NCBI GenBank assembly: GCA_964019135.1
Contig: OZ025255.1
Coordinates: 25,273,708-25,337,707 of the forward strand
Origin: Arenicola marina
Taxonomy: Eukaryota; Annelida; Polychaeta; Arenicolidae
Length of the DNA: 64,000 bases
Reading direction: 5' to 3'
The notes under the pieces are model-generated. The model ran no database searches. It was not told the DNA's origin and saw only the letters and a list, made by a program, of their open reading frames with translations. Both the position numbers and the translations under genes were made by a program. Positions within the stretch are counted from its first letter, which is position 1. Each line of letters starts with the position of its first letter. Positions 34,281 to 46,620 of this stretch are shown here, in pieces.

Positions 34281-36052
34281 CTATAATTTCCGTTTATATG
34301 TTGACTTTTATAAATGTTTGTTGTCCTATTCATCGCAAGGACGCTTGTTTCTCACCATTCTCGCACTGTTCGGGGCTGCGGCCCATTGTGACATCAGTGG
34401 CCTATTTCACGTGCGGGGCTTACTTTAGCCAACTAAAATCGCCCATCATTTACATGTTAACTTTAGCCGACTAAGCCATATAGTCGGCCAAAATGGATTT
34501 GTAAACTGCATCCACCACAGATCCGGGATGAGCCTTTCTCGCACTCCGTTGTCAGTGGCCAATGTTGACACCAGTTCCGGGAAAAACCCATCCCGGCATA
34601 TGTGTCAGAAATTGAGATTTCATCATATTATGTTACCGTTTGACAAATTAGTTTATGTGGCAAAGTTTGCCGGCTTAAAAGCTGAAACCTACTTTGTAAA
34701 ATCCATTTTAGTTTTCCAATCGTGCGTTGTTTTGCTGCCGCCATTCACGTTACAAAGCTTGTCACTCAGTGGTTACCGCGGTGTCAATGCGCGTAACTGA
34801 TATTTACATAAATAGTTCCAACAAACCAACCGAACTTAATAGCTATTGACCTGAATCATATGAACTCCAACTATAGGAATACAGCTACACTTTCCGAAAC
34901 AAAAGGTTCATTTAAGAAATAGATACCATTTTGCCTAAAACAATATGTTCGTTAAACCTACCTCCGCCGCAGAGGCGTAAACATATTGACGACGTCATAT
35001 CTCTAAGGAAACACGTCGCGCGCAACACTTAGTTACTGGTGCTATTGAGCGCCACTGTTATGATTTTGACCAAATCATTACGTGCAGTTGTGAGTATTAT
35101 TGTCATCGTTAGATCTCCGTGTTGACTTAATGGCGACGTTTGAAATTATATTCGAGCGATACTTGGATACTTGTGCTGAGATAAACCCATCTCGCACTCG
35201 ACGCAATGCCATATGCATATCATCCTGCACCCCGCAAGGGGCTACGTCCATTTAGCACCTGTCCTTTGGGCGACTGTCGGACATAATCCTCGTAGGACAT
35301 ACTGCCTGATACTGACATATCTATCTGCAGGCTGACAGTGGGTGGATCCAGGAATTTGAAAATAGAGTGGTCTACTGATGAAAACTGACCCTGGGCTGAC
35401 GAACCTACATACGCCCATTTGCGCAATAACTTTATTTTCAATTTATCCAGAAAGCCAAGTAAACTAAATATGTTGCTCTTTGTTCCACCGCGAATCTCCA
35501 TTCTGCAATTTAGGATGTTTTGTTTTCAATCTATTTAAGGTCCGAAATTCTTATATTTGACGCATGTCGTATTCAGTTGTATGTACTCATGGGCCCGTGG
35601 TTCCCTCTATTACAATAAACGCATATAAGAGAACATCCGAATGCCCTTGTGATGATGGTCATAAAGGTTAATTATCGCAAACATTGTGAAAATTAGATCT
35701 GGCATATTTGACCCATAACTTCGGATGATGTTAGATGTCCACAACTTGTTACATGCATAGCCAGCTTAAATTAAAATTTTACTCGATGAATACTCCTTCC
35801 TGACTACTTCAAATTATACTAAAATGATATTTGAAGTTAGGCATTCATGTTTCAAACTCTATTCCCTATTTTGCGATGATTTGCCACAGACAGTTTGGTT
35901 TGTCAATGGCCTAGCCATTGGGCCATCTTTCGATGTTTTGTTTTTGTTTTTATACGCAAATCACTCAGACAATCAACGGGTAGACAACAATATATAACAA
36001 GCGTAAAGGGGATACATCTAGATGTCAGTACGGTACATTACATTATTACAGT
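34281..36052. other. Gene-free AT-rich sequence
   Basis: Unique DNA with a GGTGGATCCAGGAATTTGAAA fragment near 35340 that recalls the GGATCCAGG element ends. Two diverged GTCAGTGGCC-type phrases occur near 34395 and 34550. No gene recognised. Confidence 0.5.
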
Positions 36053-36173
36053 ACATTACATTAGTACATTACAGTACGTTAATAAACAAGTAGCTCATAC
36101 ATACATAGTAAACCTGTAATTAAACACATTTAATGGGGATTGCATGTGTACATTTCTATTATTATATGAGGGG
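36053..36173. repeat. Left 121-bp direct repeat flanking the 244-bp array
   Basis: ACATTACATTAGTACATTAC through ATTATATGAGGGG, repeated nearly exactly at 37049-37168 (one substitution and a one-base indel noticed). Confidence 0.9.
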
Positions 36174-36178
36174 TTATA

Positions 36179-37048
36179 TGTAGCAGTGAGTCAAACCATT
36201 CCTACTAGCCTCGGCTAGAGGGATCACCCCTTTAGCCGATGAAGTAGAGTGGTTGACTTGAGATCGGGAGATCGTGAGTTCCACTCCCGCTGGGGACCAA
36301 ACCGGCCCCCGCCGTTACAATGGAGCCCGACACAGGTAGAACCCACGGTGGTTCTGAGACTGAGTAGTCCTGGTCTGAGGACAGCGGTCTGAGGACAGCC
36401 CTCTCGGAAAGAGGGGGGAATGTGTAGCAGTGAGTCAAACCATTCCTACTAGCCTCGGCCAGAGGGATCACCCCTTTAGCCGATGAAGTAGAGTGGTTGA
36501 CTTGAGATCGGGAGATCGTGAGTTCCACCCCCGCTGGGGACCAAACCGGCCCCCGCCGTTACAATGGAGCCCGACACAGGTAGAACCCACGGTGGTTCTG
36601 AGACTGAGTAGTCCTGGTCTGAGGACAGCGGTCTGAGGACAGCCCTCTCGGAAAGAGGGGGGAATGTGTAGCAGTGAGTCAACCCATTCCTACTAGCCTC
36701 GGTTAGAGGGATCACCACTTTAGCCGATGAAGTAGAGTGGTTGACTTGAGATCGGGAGATCGTGAGTTCCACCCCCGCTGGGGACCAAACCGGCCCCCGC
36801 CGTTACAATGGAGCCCGACACAGGTAGAACCCACGGTGGTTCTGAGACTGAGTAGTCCTGGTCTGAGGACAGCGGTCTGAGGACAGCCCTCTCGGAAAGA
36901 GGGGGGAATGTGTAGCAGTGAGTCAACCCATTCCTACTAGCCTCGGTTAGAGGGATCACCACTTTAGCCGATGAAGTAGAGTGGTTGACTTGAGATCGGG
37001 AGATCGTGAGTTCCACTCCCGCTGGGGACCAAACCGGCCCCCGCCGTT
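36179..37048. repeat. 244-bp tandem repeat, 3.6 copies, with tRNA-like promoter motifs
   Basis: Units start at TAGCAGTGAGTCAA (36181, 36425, 36669, 36913) with an exact 244-bp period and only a handful of differences; the last is truncated at CCGCCGTTAC. Each unit contains TAGAGTGGTTGACTTGAGAT, followed by GAGTTCCACTCC, a near match to the Pol III B-box GGTTCGANTCC. A tRNA-derived SINE or tRNA-like sequence caught in tandem duplication is inferred. The 98-codon frames repeated on the minus strand are copies of one another and not recognisable protein. Confidence 0.85.
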
Positions 37049-37168
37049 ACATTACATTAGTACATTACAGTACGTTAATAAACAAGTAGCTCATACATAC
37101 ATCGTAAACCTTAATTAAACACATTTAATGGGGATTGCATGTGTACATTTCTATTATTATATGAGGGG
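37049..37168. repeat. Right direct repeat flanking the 244-bp array
   Basis: Partner of 36053-36173. The junction with the truncated fourth unit falls at a shared GTTACA/ACATTAC sequence, suggesting microhomology-mediated rearrangement. Confidence 0.9.
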
Positions 37169-37756
37169 ACTAGTGGGGCGGGATTGGAGGAGGAGGAATT
37201 CATTGAGATTGGAGGGTATATGAGAACAAGGAAGGGGGGCATGTTGACTTAATGTGGGGGGGGAAGGGGTCGTGCGATGGCACTGAAAGCAAGTTTAATG
37301 ATTTCTGGATATGGCGGAATAGGATACAAAATGCATAGAACGTTGACATAAATTGAAAGTTTCACCCTGGCGAACACTGACCGTGAACTATCATATCAGG
37401 GGGACGACTTGAAAGTGACTTAATTAAGGGGTTACAAAACGGTGGTTCAATGAATTTAGATTTACATATTTTAATTTCATATTTTAACAATTTGTAGAAC
37501 ACAGGCTGAGCATCTACAGCATATTTGATGCTAACATGTACAAAGCCGTCTTGGGGGATCAAACAATATTGCCAATAATGCGGGCAGCGAAACTGCTTCT
37601 CTCGGTTAGTTATAGTTAACTATGGGGAGTAATGGCTTATAATGCTATCATTTTCTTCCCAAACCATGGAAAACTTAGCTAATAATAGTGTTCAATGCAG
37701 GAATATTTTAATTCTTCGGTCTCCATGATTTTTGTGGAAACACTGCTAACTATCGG
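37169..37756. other. Gene-free sequence
   Basis: G-rich at 37170-37270, then unique AT-rich DNA. Nothing recognised. Confidence 0.5.
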
Positions 37757-37832
37757 CACCGGGGCTGGTGGCCGGGGCTGGTGGCCGGGGCTGGTGGCCG
37801 GGATTGGTGGTCGGGGCTGGTGGCCGGGGCTT
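37757..37832. repeat. Short minisatellite, 13-bp unit, about six copies
   Basis: GGGGCTGGTGGCC repeated with one GGGATTGGTGGTC variant. Confidence 0.9.
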
Positions 37833-38141
37833 CTGTCCCATATCAGGGTTAAGCGAAGGAATGCATATTACATCGGTTCTCGTGACAGAAGAGTGTAATT
37901 CCGCACAAATATCCACGGCTCGGACAGGATATGAGATACTTGTGCTGCGATAAACCCGTACTCGAATCGATGCCGCATGCATATCTTTGCATTCAGTACT
38001 GCAGTCGTCTTGTTTTCAGTAGAAACATAATGACTACTTTGGCTCGTAATGTGCCTATTATTTCCAACAATATCTCTCACGTCTATGTTTCACGACATTT
38101 GCATACGTTTTGCAAATGCATGTAAACTGGTATTACATCAA
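37833..38141. other. Gene-free spacer
   Basis: Unique DNA between two arrays; no feature seen. Confidence 0.5.
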
Positions 38142-41100
38142 CCTCTAGTAGACGGATGGACCCTCCACGTCTACAGCCTCTTGTAGACGGCTGGACCCTC
38201 CACGTCTACAGCCTCTGGTAGATGGCTGGACCCTCCACGCCTACAGTCTCTGTCAGATGGCTGAATATTCCACGTCTACAGCCTCTTGTAGACGGCTGGA
38301 CCTTCCACGTCTACAGTCTCTGGTAGACGACTGGACCCTCCACGTCTACAGCCTCTGGTAGACGGCCGGACCCTCCACGTCTACTGTCTCTGGTGGACGG
38401 CTGGACCCTCCAGGTCTACAGTCTCTGGTAGACGGCCGGACCCTCCACGTCTACTGTCTCTGGTGGACGGCTGGACCCTCCACGTCTACAGCCTCTGGTA
38501 GACGGCTGGACCCTCCACGTCTACAGTCTCTGGTAGACGGCTGGACCCTCCATGTCTACAGTCTCTGGTAGACGGCTGGACCCTCCACGTCTACAGCCTC
38601 TTGTAGACGGCTGGACCCTCCACGTATACAGCCTCTGGTAGACGGCTGGACCCTCCACGTCTACAGTCTCTGGTAGACGGCTGGACCCTCCACGTCTACA
38701 GCCTCTGGTAGACGGCTGGACCCTCCACGTCTACAGCCTCTGGTAGACGGCTGGACCCTCCACGTCTACAGCCTCTGGTAGACGACTGGATCCTCCACGT
38801 CTACAGCCTCTGGTAGACGGCTTGACCCTCCACGTCTACAGTCTCTGGTAGACGACTGGATCCTCCACGTCTACAGCCTCTGGTAGACGACTGGATCCTC
38901 CACGTCTACAGCCTCTGTCAGATGGCTGGACCGTCCAGGTCTACAGCCTCTGGTAGACGACTGGATCCTCCACGTCTACAGTCTCTGGTAGACGGCTGGA
39001 CCCTCCACGTCTACAGTCTCTGGTAGACGACTGGATCCTCCACGTCTACAGCCTCTGGTAGACGGCTTGACCCTCCACGTCTACAGACTCTGGTAGACGG
39101 CTGGACCCTCCACGTCTACAGTCTCTGGTAGACGACTGGATCCTCCACGTCTACAGCCTCTGGTAGACGGCTTGACCCTCCACGTCTACAGTCTCTGGTA
39201 GACGGCTGGACCCTCCAGGTCTACAGCCTCTGTCAGATGGCTGGACCGTCCACGTCTACAGCCTCTGGTAGACGGCTTGACCCTCCACGTCTACAGTCTC
39301 TGGTAGACGGCTGGACCCTCCACGTCTACAGCCTCTGGTAGACGGCTGGACCCTCCACGTCTACAGTCTCTGGTAGACGGCTGGATCCTCCACGTCTACA
39401 GCCTCTGGTAGACGACTGGATCCTCCACGTCTACAGCCTCTGGTAGACAGCTGGACCCTCCACGTCTACAGTCGCTGGACGACGGCTGGACCCTCCAGGT
39501 CTACAGTCTCTGGTAGACGGCTGGACCCTCCACGTATACAGCCTCGGGTAGACGGCTGGACCCTCCACGTCCACAGCTTCTGGTAGACGGCTGGACCCTC
39601 CACGTCTACAGACTCTGGTAGAGGACTGGACCCTCCACGTCTACAGTCTCTGGTAGACGACTGGATCCTCCACGTCTACAGCCTCTGTCAGATGGCTGGA
39701 CCCTCCACGTCTACAGCCTCTGGTAGACGGCTGGACCCTCCATGTCTACAGCCTCTGTCAGATGGCTGAACCCTCCACGCCTACAGCCTCTGGTAGACGA
39801 CTGGATCCTCCACGCCTACAGCCCACTGAGCCTTTGGTGGACGGCTGGACCCTCCACGCCTACAGCCTCTGGTAGACGGCTGGACCATCTACGTCTACAG
39901 CCCACTGAGCCTCTGGTGGACGGCTGGACCCTCCACGCCTACAGCCTCTGGTAGACAGCTGGACCCTCCACGTCTACAGCCCGCTGAGCCTCTGGTGGAC
40001 GGCTGGACCCTCCACGCCTACAGCCTCTGGTAGACGGCTGCACCCTCCACGTCTACAGCCTCTGGTAGACGGCTGGACCCTCCACGTCTACAGACTCTGG
40101 TAGACGGCTGGACCCTCCACGTCTACAGTCTCTGGTAGACGACTGGATCCTCCACGTCTACAGCCTCTGTCAGATGGCTGGACCCTCCACGCCTACAGCC
40201 CGCGGAGCCTCTGGTGGACGGCTGGACCCTCCACGCCTACAGCCTCTGGTAGACAGCTGGACCCTGCACGTCTACAGCCCGCTGAGCCTCTGGTGGACGG
40301 CTGGACCCTCCATGTCTACAGTCTCTGGTAGACGGCTAGACCCTCCACGTCTACAGCCTCTGGTAGACGGCTGGACCCTCCACGTCTACAGTCTCTGGTA
40401 GACGGCTGGACCCTCCACGTCTACAGCCTCTGGTAGACGGCTTGACCCTCCACGTCTACAGTCTCTGGTAGACGGCTGGACCCTCCAGGTCTACAGCCTC
40501 TGCCAGATGGCTGGACCGTCCACGTCTACAGCCTCTGGTAGACGGCTTGAACCTCCACGTCTACAGTCTCTGGTAGACGGCTGGACCCTCCACGTCTACA
40601 GCCTCTGGTAGACGGCTGGACCTTCCACCGCTACAGCCTCTGGTAGACGACTGGATCCTCCACGTCTACAGCCTCTGTCAGATGGCTGGACCCTCCACGT
40701 CTACAGTCTCTGGTGGACGGCTGGACCCTCCAGGTCTACAGCCTCTGGTGGACGGCTGGACCCTCCAGGTCTACAGCCTCTGGTAGACGGCTGGACCCTC
40801 CACGTCTACAGTCTCTGGTAGACGGCTGGACCCTCCAGGTCTACAGCCTCTGGTAGACAGCTGGACCCTCCACGTCTACAGCCCGCTGGGCCTCTGGTGG
40901 ACGGCTGGACCCTCCACGCCTACAGCCTCTGGTAGACAGCTGGACCCTCCACGTCTACAGCCCGCTGAGCCTCTGGTGGACGACTGGACCCTCCACGCCT
41001 ACAGCCTCTGGTAGACGGCTGGACCCTCCACGTCTACAGCCCGCTGGGCCTCTGGTGGACGGCTGGACCCTCCACGCCTACAGCCTCTGGTAGACAGCTG

Positions 41101-43222
41101 GACCCTCCACGCCTACAGCCTCTGGTAGACGGCTAGACCCTCCACGTCTACAGCCCGCTGGGCCTCTGGTGGACGGCTGGACCCTCCACGTCTACAGCCT
41201 CTGGTGGACGGCTCGACCCTCCACGTCTACAGCCCGCTGAGCCTCTGGTGGACGGCTGGACCCTCCACGCCTACAGCCTCTGGTAGACAGCTGGACCCTC
41301 CACGTCTACAGTCTCTGGTAGACAGCTGGACCCTCCACGTCTACAGCCCGCTGGGCCTCTGGTGAACGGCTGGACCCTCCACGCCTACAGCCTCTGGTAG
41401 ACAGCTGGACCTTCCACGTCTAAAGCCCGCTGGGCCTCTGGTAGACAGCTGGACCCTCCACGTCTACAGCCCGCTGAGCCTCTGGTGGACGGCTGGACCC
41501 TCCACGCCTACAGCCTCTGGTAGACAGCGGGACCCTCCACGTCTACAGCCCGCTGAGCCTCTGGTGGACGGCTGGACCCTCCACGTCTACAGTCTCTGGT
41601 AGACGGCTGGACCCTCCACGTCTACAGCCTCTGGTAGACGGCTGCACCCTCCACGTCTACAGCCTCTGGTAGACGGCTGGACCCTCCACGTCTACAGACT
41701 CTGGTAGACGGCTGGACCCTCCACGTCTACAGTCTCTGGTAGGCGACTGGATCCTCCACGTCTACAGCCTCTGTCAGATGGCTGGACCCTCCACGCCTAC
41801 AGCCCGCGGAGCCTCTGGTGGACGGCTGGACCCTCCACGCCTACAGCCTCTGGTAGACAGCTGGACCCTGCACGTCTACAGCCCGCTGAGCCTCTGGTGG
41901 ACGGCTGGACCCTCCATGTCTACAGTCTCTGGTAGACGGCTAGACCCTCCACGTCTACAGCCTCTGGTAGACGGCTGGACCCTCCACGTCTACAGTCTCT
42001 GGTAGACGGCTGGACCCTCCACGTCTACAGCCTCTGGTAGACGGCTTGACCCTCCACGTCTACAGTCTCTGGTAGACGGCTGGACCCTCCAGGTCTACAG
42101 CCTCTGCCAGATGGCTGGACCGTCCACGTCTACAGCCTCTGGTAGACGGCTTGAACCTCCACGTCTACAGTCTCTGGTAGACGGCTGGACCCTCCACGTC
42201 TACAGCCTCTGGTAGACGGCTGGAACTTCCACCGCTACAGCCTCTGGTAGACGACTGGATCCTCCACGTCTACAGCCTCTGTCAGATGGCTGGACCCTCC
42301 ACGTCTACAGTCTCTGGTGGACGGCTGGACCCTCCAGGTCTACAGCCTCTGGTGGACGGCTGGACCCTCCAGGTCTACAGCCTCTGGTAGACGGCTGGAC
42401 CCTCCACGTCTACAGTCTCTGGTAGACGGCTGGACCCTCCAGGTCTACAGCCTCTGGTAGACAGCTGGACCCTCCACGTCTACAGCCCGCTGGGCCTCTG
42501 GTGGACGGCTGGACCCTCCACGCCTACAGCCTCTGGTAGACAGCTGGACCCTCCACGTCTACAGCCCGCTGAGCCTCTGGTGGACGACTGGACCCTCCAC
42601 GCCTACAGCCTCTGGTAGACGGCTGGACCCTCCACGTCTACAGCCCGCTGGGCCTCTGGTGGACGGCTGGACCCTCCACGCCTACAGCCTCTGGTAGACA
42701 GCTGGACCCTCCACGCCTACAGCCTCTGGTAGACGGCTAGACCCTCCACGTCTACAGCCCGCTGGGCCTCTGGTGGACGGCTAGACCCTCCACGTCTACA
42801 GCCTCTGGTGGACGGCTCGACCCTCCACGTCTACAGCCCGCTGAGCCTCTGGTGGACGGCTGGACCCTCCACGCCTACAGCCTCTGGTAGACAGCTGGAC
42901 CCTCCACGTCTACAGTCTCTGGTAGACAGCTGGACCCTCCACGTCTACAGCCCGCTGGGCCTCTGGTGAACGGCTGGACCCTCCACGCCTACAGCCTCTG
43001 GTAGACAGCTGGACCTTCCACGTCTAAAGCCCGCTGGGCCTCTGGTGGACGGCTGGACCCTCCACGTCTACAGCCTCTGGTAGACAGCTGGACCCTCCAT
43101 GTCTACAGCCCGCTGAGCCTCTGGTGGACGGCTAGACCCTCCACGTCTACAGCCCGCTGAGCCTCTGGTCGATGGCTGGACCCTCCACGCCTACAGCCCG
43201 ATGAGCCTCTGGTGGATGGCGG
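38142..43222. repeat. Large minisatellite, 35-bp unit, about 5.1 kb
   Basis: Unit CCTCTGGTAGACGGCTGGAC plus CCTCCACGTCTACAG, with variants CTGTCAGATGG, GACGACTGGATCC and CACGCC. From about 39815 a longer form carries an insert CCCGCTGAG/GGG before CCTCTGGTGG. A 1604-bp higher-order duplication runs from about 40035-41440 to 41639-43044. Marker variants sit at identical offsets: GGCTGCACCC at 40037 and 41641, TAAAGCCCGC at 41421 and 43025. A few differences (such as GGACCTTCC versus GGAACTTCC) separate them. Noncoding; 35 is not a multiple of three. Confidence 0.97.
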
Positions 43223-45270
43223 GGTCCGGCGGGGCGGGCAAGGGGCAAATTGCTGTGATTTAGCGGCTGATGGAGAGAGATCTGGCACACGACGGGGCTA
43301 TCAAAAGGAAGGATCAAATGGACTTTACGAGTCGCAGGGCGACAGGACAGCGGAAGCCGTGGAGGAAGGAGAGGGCCGAAGGTGGGGGGGAGGAGAGGGG
43401 GGGAGAGGGGGGTAGGAGGGGCGGGGGGCTTCAACAAGGCAGCGGAAAGCTCTGCGGCCGTGCCAGGATAGAGTAGGGGGAGCCAGATTGAGGAACTAAG
43501 CCCAGGGCTGGCGAGGAAAGGGAACTGGATGGGGGGGGGAAGGGAGGGGGGGCGTGGGAGTCGGCTGACAGCCCCGAGCTGCTGAAACAACACCATCATG
43601 TCAATGAAGTTCTCGCCTGGGATGTTCCATGTCGGCTGTGGCCGTCCCCTCACCCCCCCCCCCCATCTCCCCCCCACCACAACGCCCCTCACCCCTGGAC
43701 TTACACCCGTTCGATCTCCCAGCCGCGGCGGGTGCAAACGCCCCCCCCCCCCCTCCACCCCCCGCCCGCAGCCTCCCACCCTCCCTCGACCAGCTGAGCG
43801 GGACACGAGTCAGACATGTCTTCTGGGAGACTTCTGTTTATAAAACCGTCATGAATTCGGAATCAGAGAGGGATTTGGGAGTTGTTGGACTGTCACCCAG
43901 GCCTGAGCTGTCCGGGCGGCGGGCGGCGCGCGGCGGTCTGGCTGGCGGAGTGGGAGTTGGGGGGGGGGGGTGAGCCTCGAGCCGCAGGGGGCTCAGTGGG
44001 CGGCGGAGGTGCGTATGGGGGGGGGGGAGGGGGTAACAGCAATGGGGGTATTCCAGCCGCCAGCCGACCGCACCCTGCATGCCAGCCTATCAACAGACCC
44101 AGTGAAGCCAACGCATCAAACCACCCCGCCCACCCCTCTATCCACGCCGGTACAGAACTACAGTCCCGCCTAGTTTTGTGCCCTATCAACCCGCCCCCCC
44201 CCCCCCCACTCCACACAAACACATCCAGCCCTCTCGATACCCCCAGCCCACTACACGCAGCCCCAACGCCGGCTGTGTTAAGCCCCAAGCGGGGAGATCC
44301 CTCCGACAAATTAGGGCCTAGGTCGGCCCCCTCCCGGATAGGGGAGGGGCGGTAGGAGGGGGTGGGGGAGTGGAGGGATGCGGCCAGGTCCGACAATCAT
44401 ATGATTCCAAGGGGCAAAACAAACCGACCCCTCAGCCCACTTTTCAGCCCTCAATCACGACACCCAAATCCGAGGATAACAACCTTGTCAGAACGAAGAT
44501 GGGAATTTGTCCCCGCCATTGGATCCGTGGTTGGATATCAATTACAAGATGGGGGCGAGCAGCAGTGGCCTCATTGAGACGCCCCGGCGCGGGGAACACA
44601 TACTTAACCAACCATTTCGCGTCGACGGCCTAAGCCACCCCCAAGCCGCCTATGTGTCTATATTTGATAGAATTTAACGCCTTCGTGATTGATGGAGAAA
44701 GATGAGAGACGAGTTGGGATTGCGGGGAGATATCTCCCCCGGCCTTCTCACCCTCGCTGGCGGCAGCTAGTTGCTCCCGCCGCCGCCAGGGATCACCCTC
44801 AAGCACCCCACGTCATGTCCACGCATAAAGCGGTCTTTCCGGCCTTGTTTCGGATTCTCCACAGGCCCATACATGGCTGCCCACGAGGGGGCGCTGATGG
44901 TGGGTGGTTTCCATGCACTGACTGCCACGTGATGGCGCTGGTGTTTGGTAATATCACTGCATGGTAGCCACGTGGTGTTGCCAGAAGTAACCTTGCCTGA
45001 GGATTCAAACCCCCACAGCAAAGCGAGCTAACGTTGCCGCTCATACACACGCAAGGAACCCGATTGACGTATCCAATGACAAAAAAAGGAGACTCATATA
45101 TTTGAACAGTACAGATTCGACACTGGATATTTCTTATAGCGTTCGTATAAAAAGAAAAAGTCATTCATACTTGTGACAACTCGTCGACGCGGCGTCATGT
45201 GACTAATTGATGGCCTGGCCGAGCCCGGCGTCATAAGGATGTCAACGCTCAGGGTGTGGGTGCTGCGCCT
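43223..45270. other. Gene-free region with alternating G-rich and C-rich blocks
   Basis: 43380-43440 and 43525-43560 are G-rich, 43645-43790 C-rich, 43960-44040 G-rich, 44100-44240 C-rich. 44480-45200 has normal composition without recognised coding exons. Frames of 100-220 codons are Pro/Gly/Arg-rich low complexity. Confidence 0.55.
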
Positions 45271-46620
45271 TCAACTTTCAACAAAATGAAGAGTGGAGTA
45301 GCATTATCGCAAATCTCTCTCCGCCGTTTAACGATAATGTTGGGTAAAAAAAATACAGTAAATTAGGGAATTAGGGAAAACAAAAAAAAATTCATGTTGG
45401 GGATCCATTTTTAATTGCCTTGCTGTTTAGTTAATGACATTGTCGCCGGGTCTAGTTAACGCCTCACTGACCCATACTGGCCCCATCATTGTCAACAGTG
45501 GCCCCCCCACAACCCTAGTGGCCCACCCCCCGTCTCCCGGCCTGGCATGGCCAGCCCCCAACAACCATCCCCCCCCCTCCCCATCCATTGGGCCCCGACA
45601 CCCCTACGTCAACCCTGACCTACCCCCTACCCCCTACCCCCCTCCCTCCACAGTGCCTTCCTGTATCCAGCTACGCGATATAAAAACTTAAAGGCCCGGC
45701 TGTTTGACTCAAACTGCGATGGTCTCTTGAAAAGTAACCCTCACCCTCACCAGCCCCACCCACCCACGCTGGCCGAAACCGACGCTCTTCAGTCTATTAA
45801 TGTGACACCCCCAGCGGGCCAGTCTTCCCTGCGCCAGCCCGAATACCACCCCACCCCACCCAATCCCGCCCTCCTTCACCCCACCCCGTCTACCCAGCGC
45901 CCCCCCTCTCACCACCCGTCTCTCTCCCCGCCCCCCACAATGGGTTGATACCACTGGGTCCCAATTAAAAAAGTGGCAGACAATTTATAACGACCAAATG
46001 CAATATGTCGGGCGAAAGCGTTGTTTGTCCCCAGTGTACTATTCCATGGATTGTCTCCTCCCACCGCCAGAGCGGCAAAGAAATATGTTACCCTCCCCTC
46101 CCCCTCCGCCTCCACACCACCCCACCACAGCCACCCCCACGACCCATCCCACCTCGACTCCCGGTACCAGCCCGGCATAGAAATCACCGCCACTGCCACC
46201 ACCCACTCCATCCTTACTGACTTTCGGCTATGGGTTAGTTAACTCCTGTTTAAAGAGCTTTTTAACCGACCAAGATGGTGACAAATGTGGGTGATGAGCA
46301 GTGCTAATGTCGGCAGTGCCCCCCACCCGCCCCCTGCTCCCCCCCCCTCCCCCCCCCCCCACACACACCCCCCTTCCCTCGCCGGCCCTTAGACAATGGC
46401 TCGAGTCGACTTCATTAATAGCCCGGAAGGAGCGAAGCGTAATGTCAGTCCATTCGAACAGATACACCCCTGCCACCATCACCATCACCCCACCCCGCAC
46501 CCGCACCCCCGCACCCCCGCACCCCCAGCCCTCTTTCTTCCTATCGCAAACAAAGCACTGCTCAAATGCCACATCGGTAGTGGTGTGCTGGAGACGGTGA
46601 AATAACTCAACCAAATGAAC
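45271..46620. other. Gene-free, C-rich 45430-46570
   Basis: Plus-strand CCACCCC-type low complexity in several blocks separated by unique stretches (45960-46080, 46230-46310). No gene recognised. Confidence 0.55.

Noticed and set aside
36232-37016. Three 98-codon minus-strand frames
   Set aside because: They are copies of the same segment of the 244-bp tandem unit; the sequence is better explained as tRNA-like repeat DNA.
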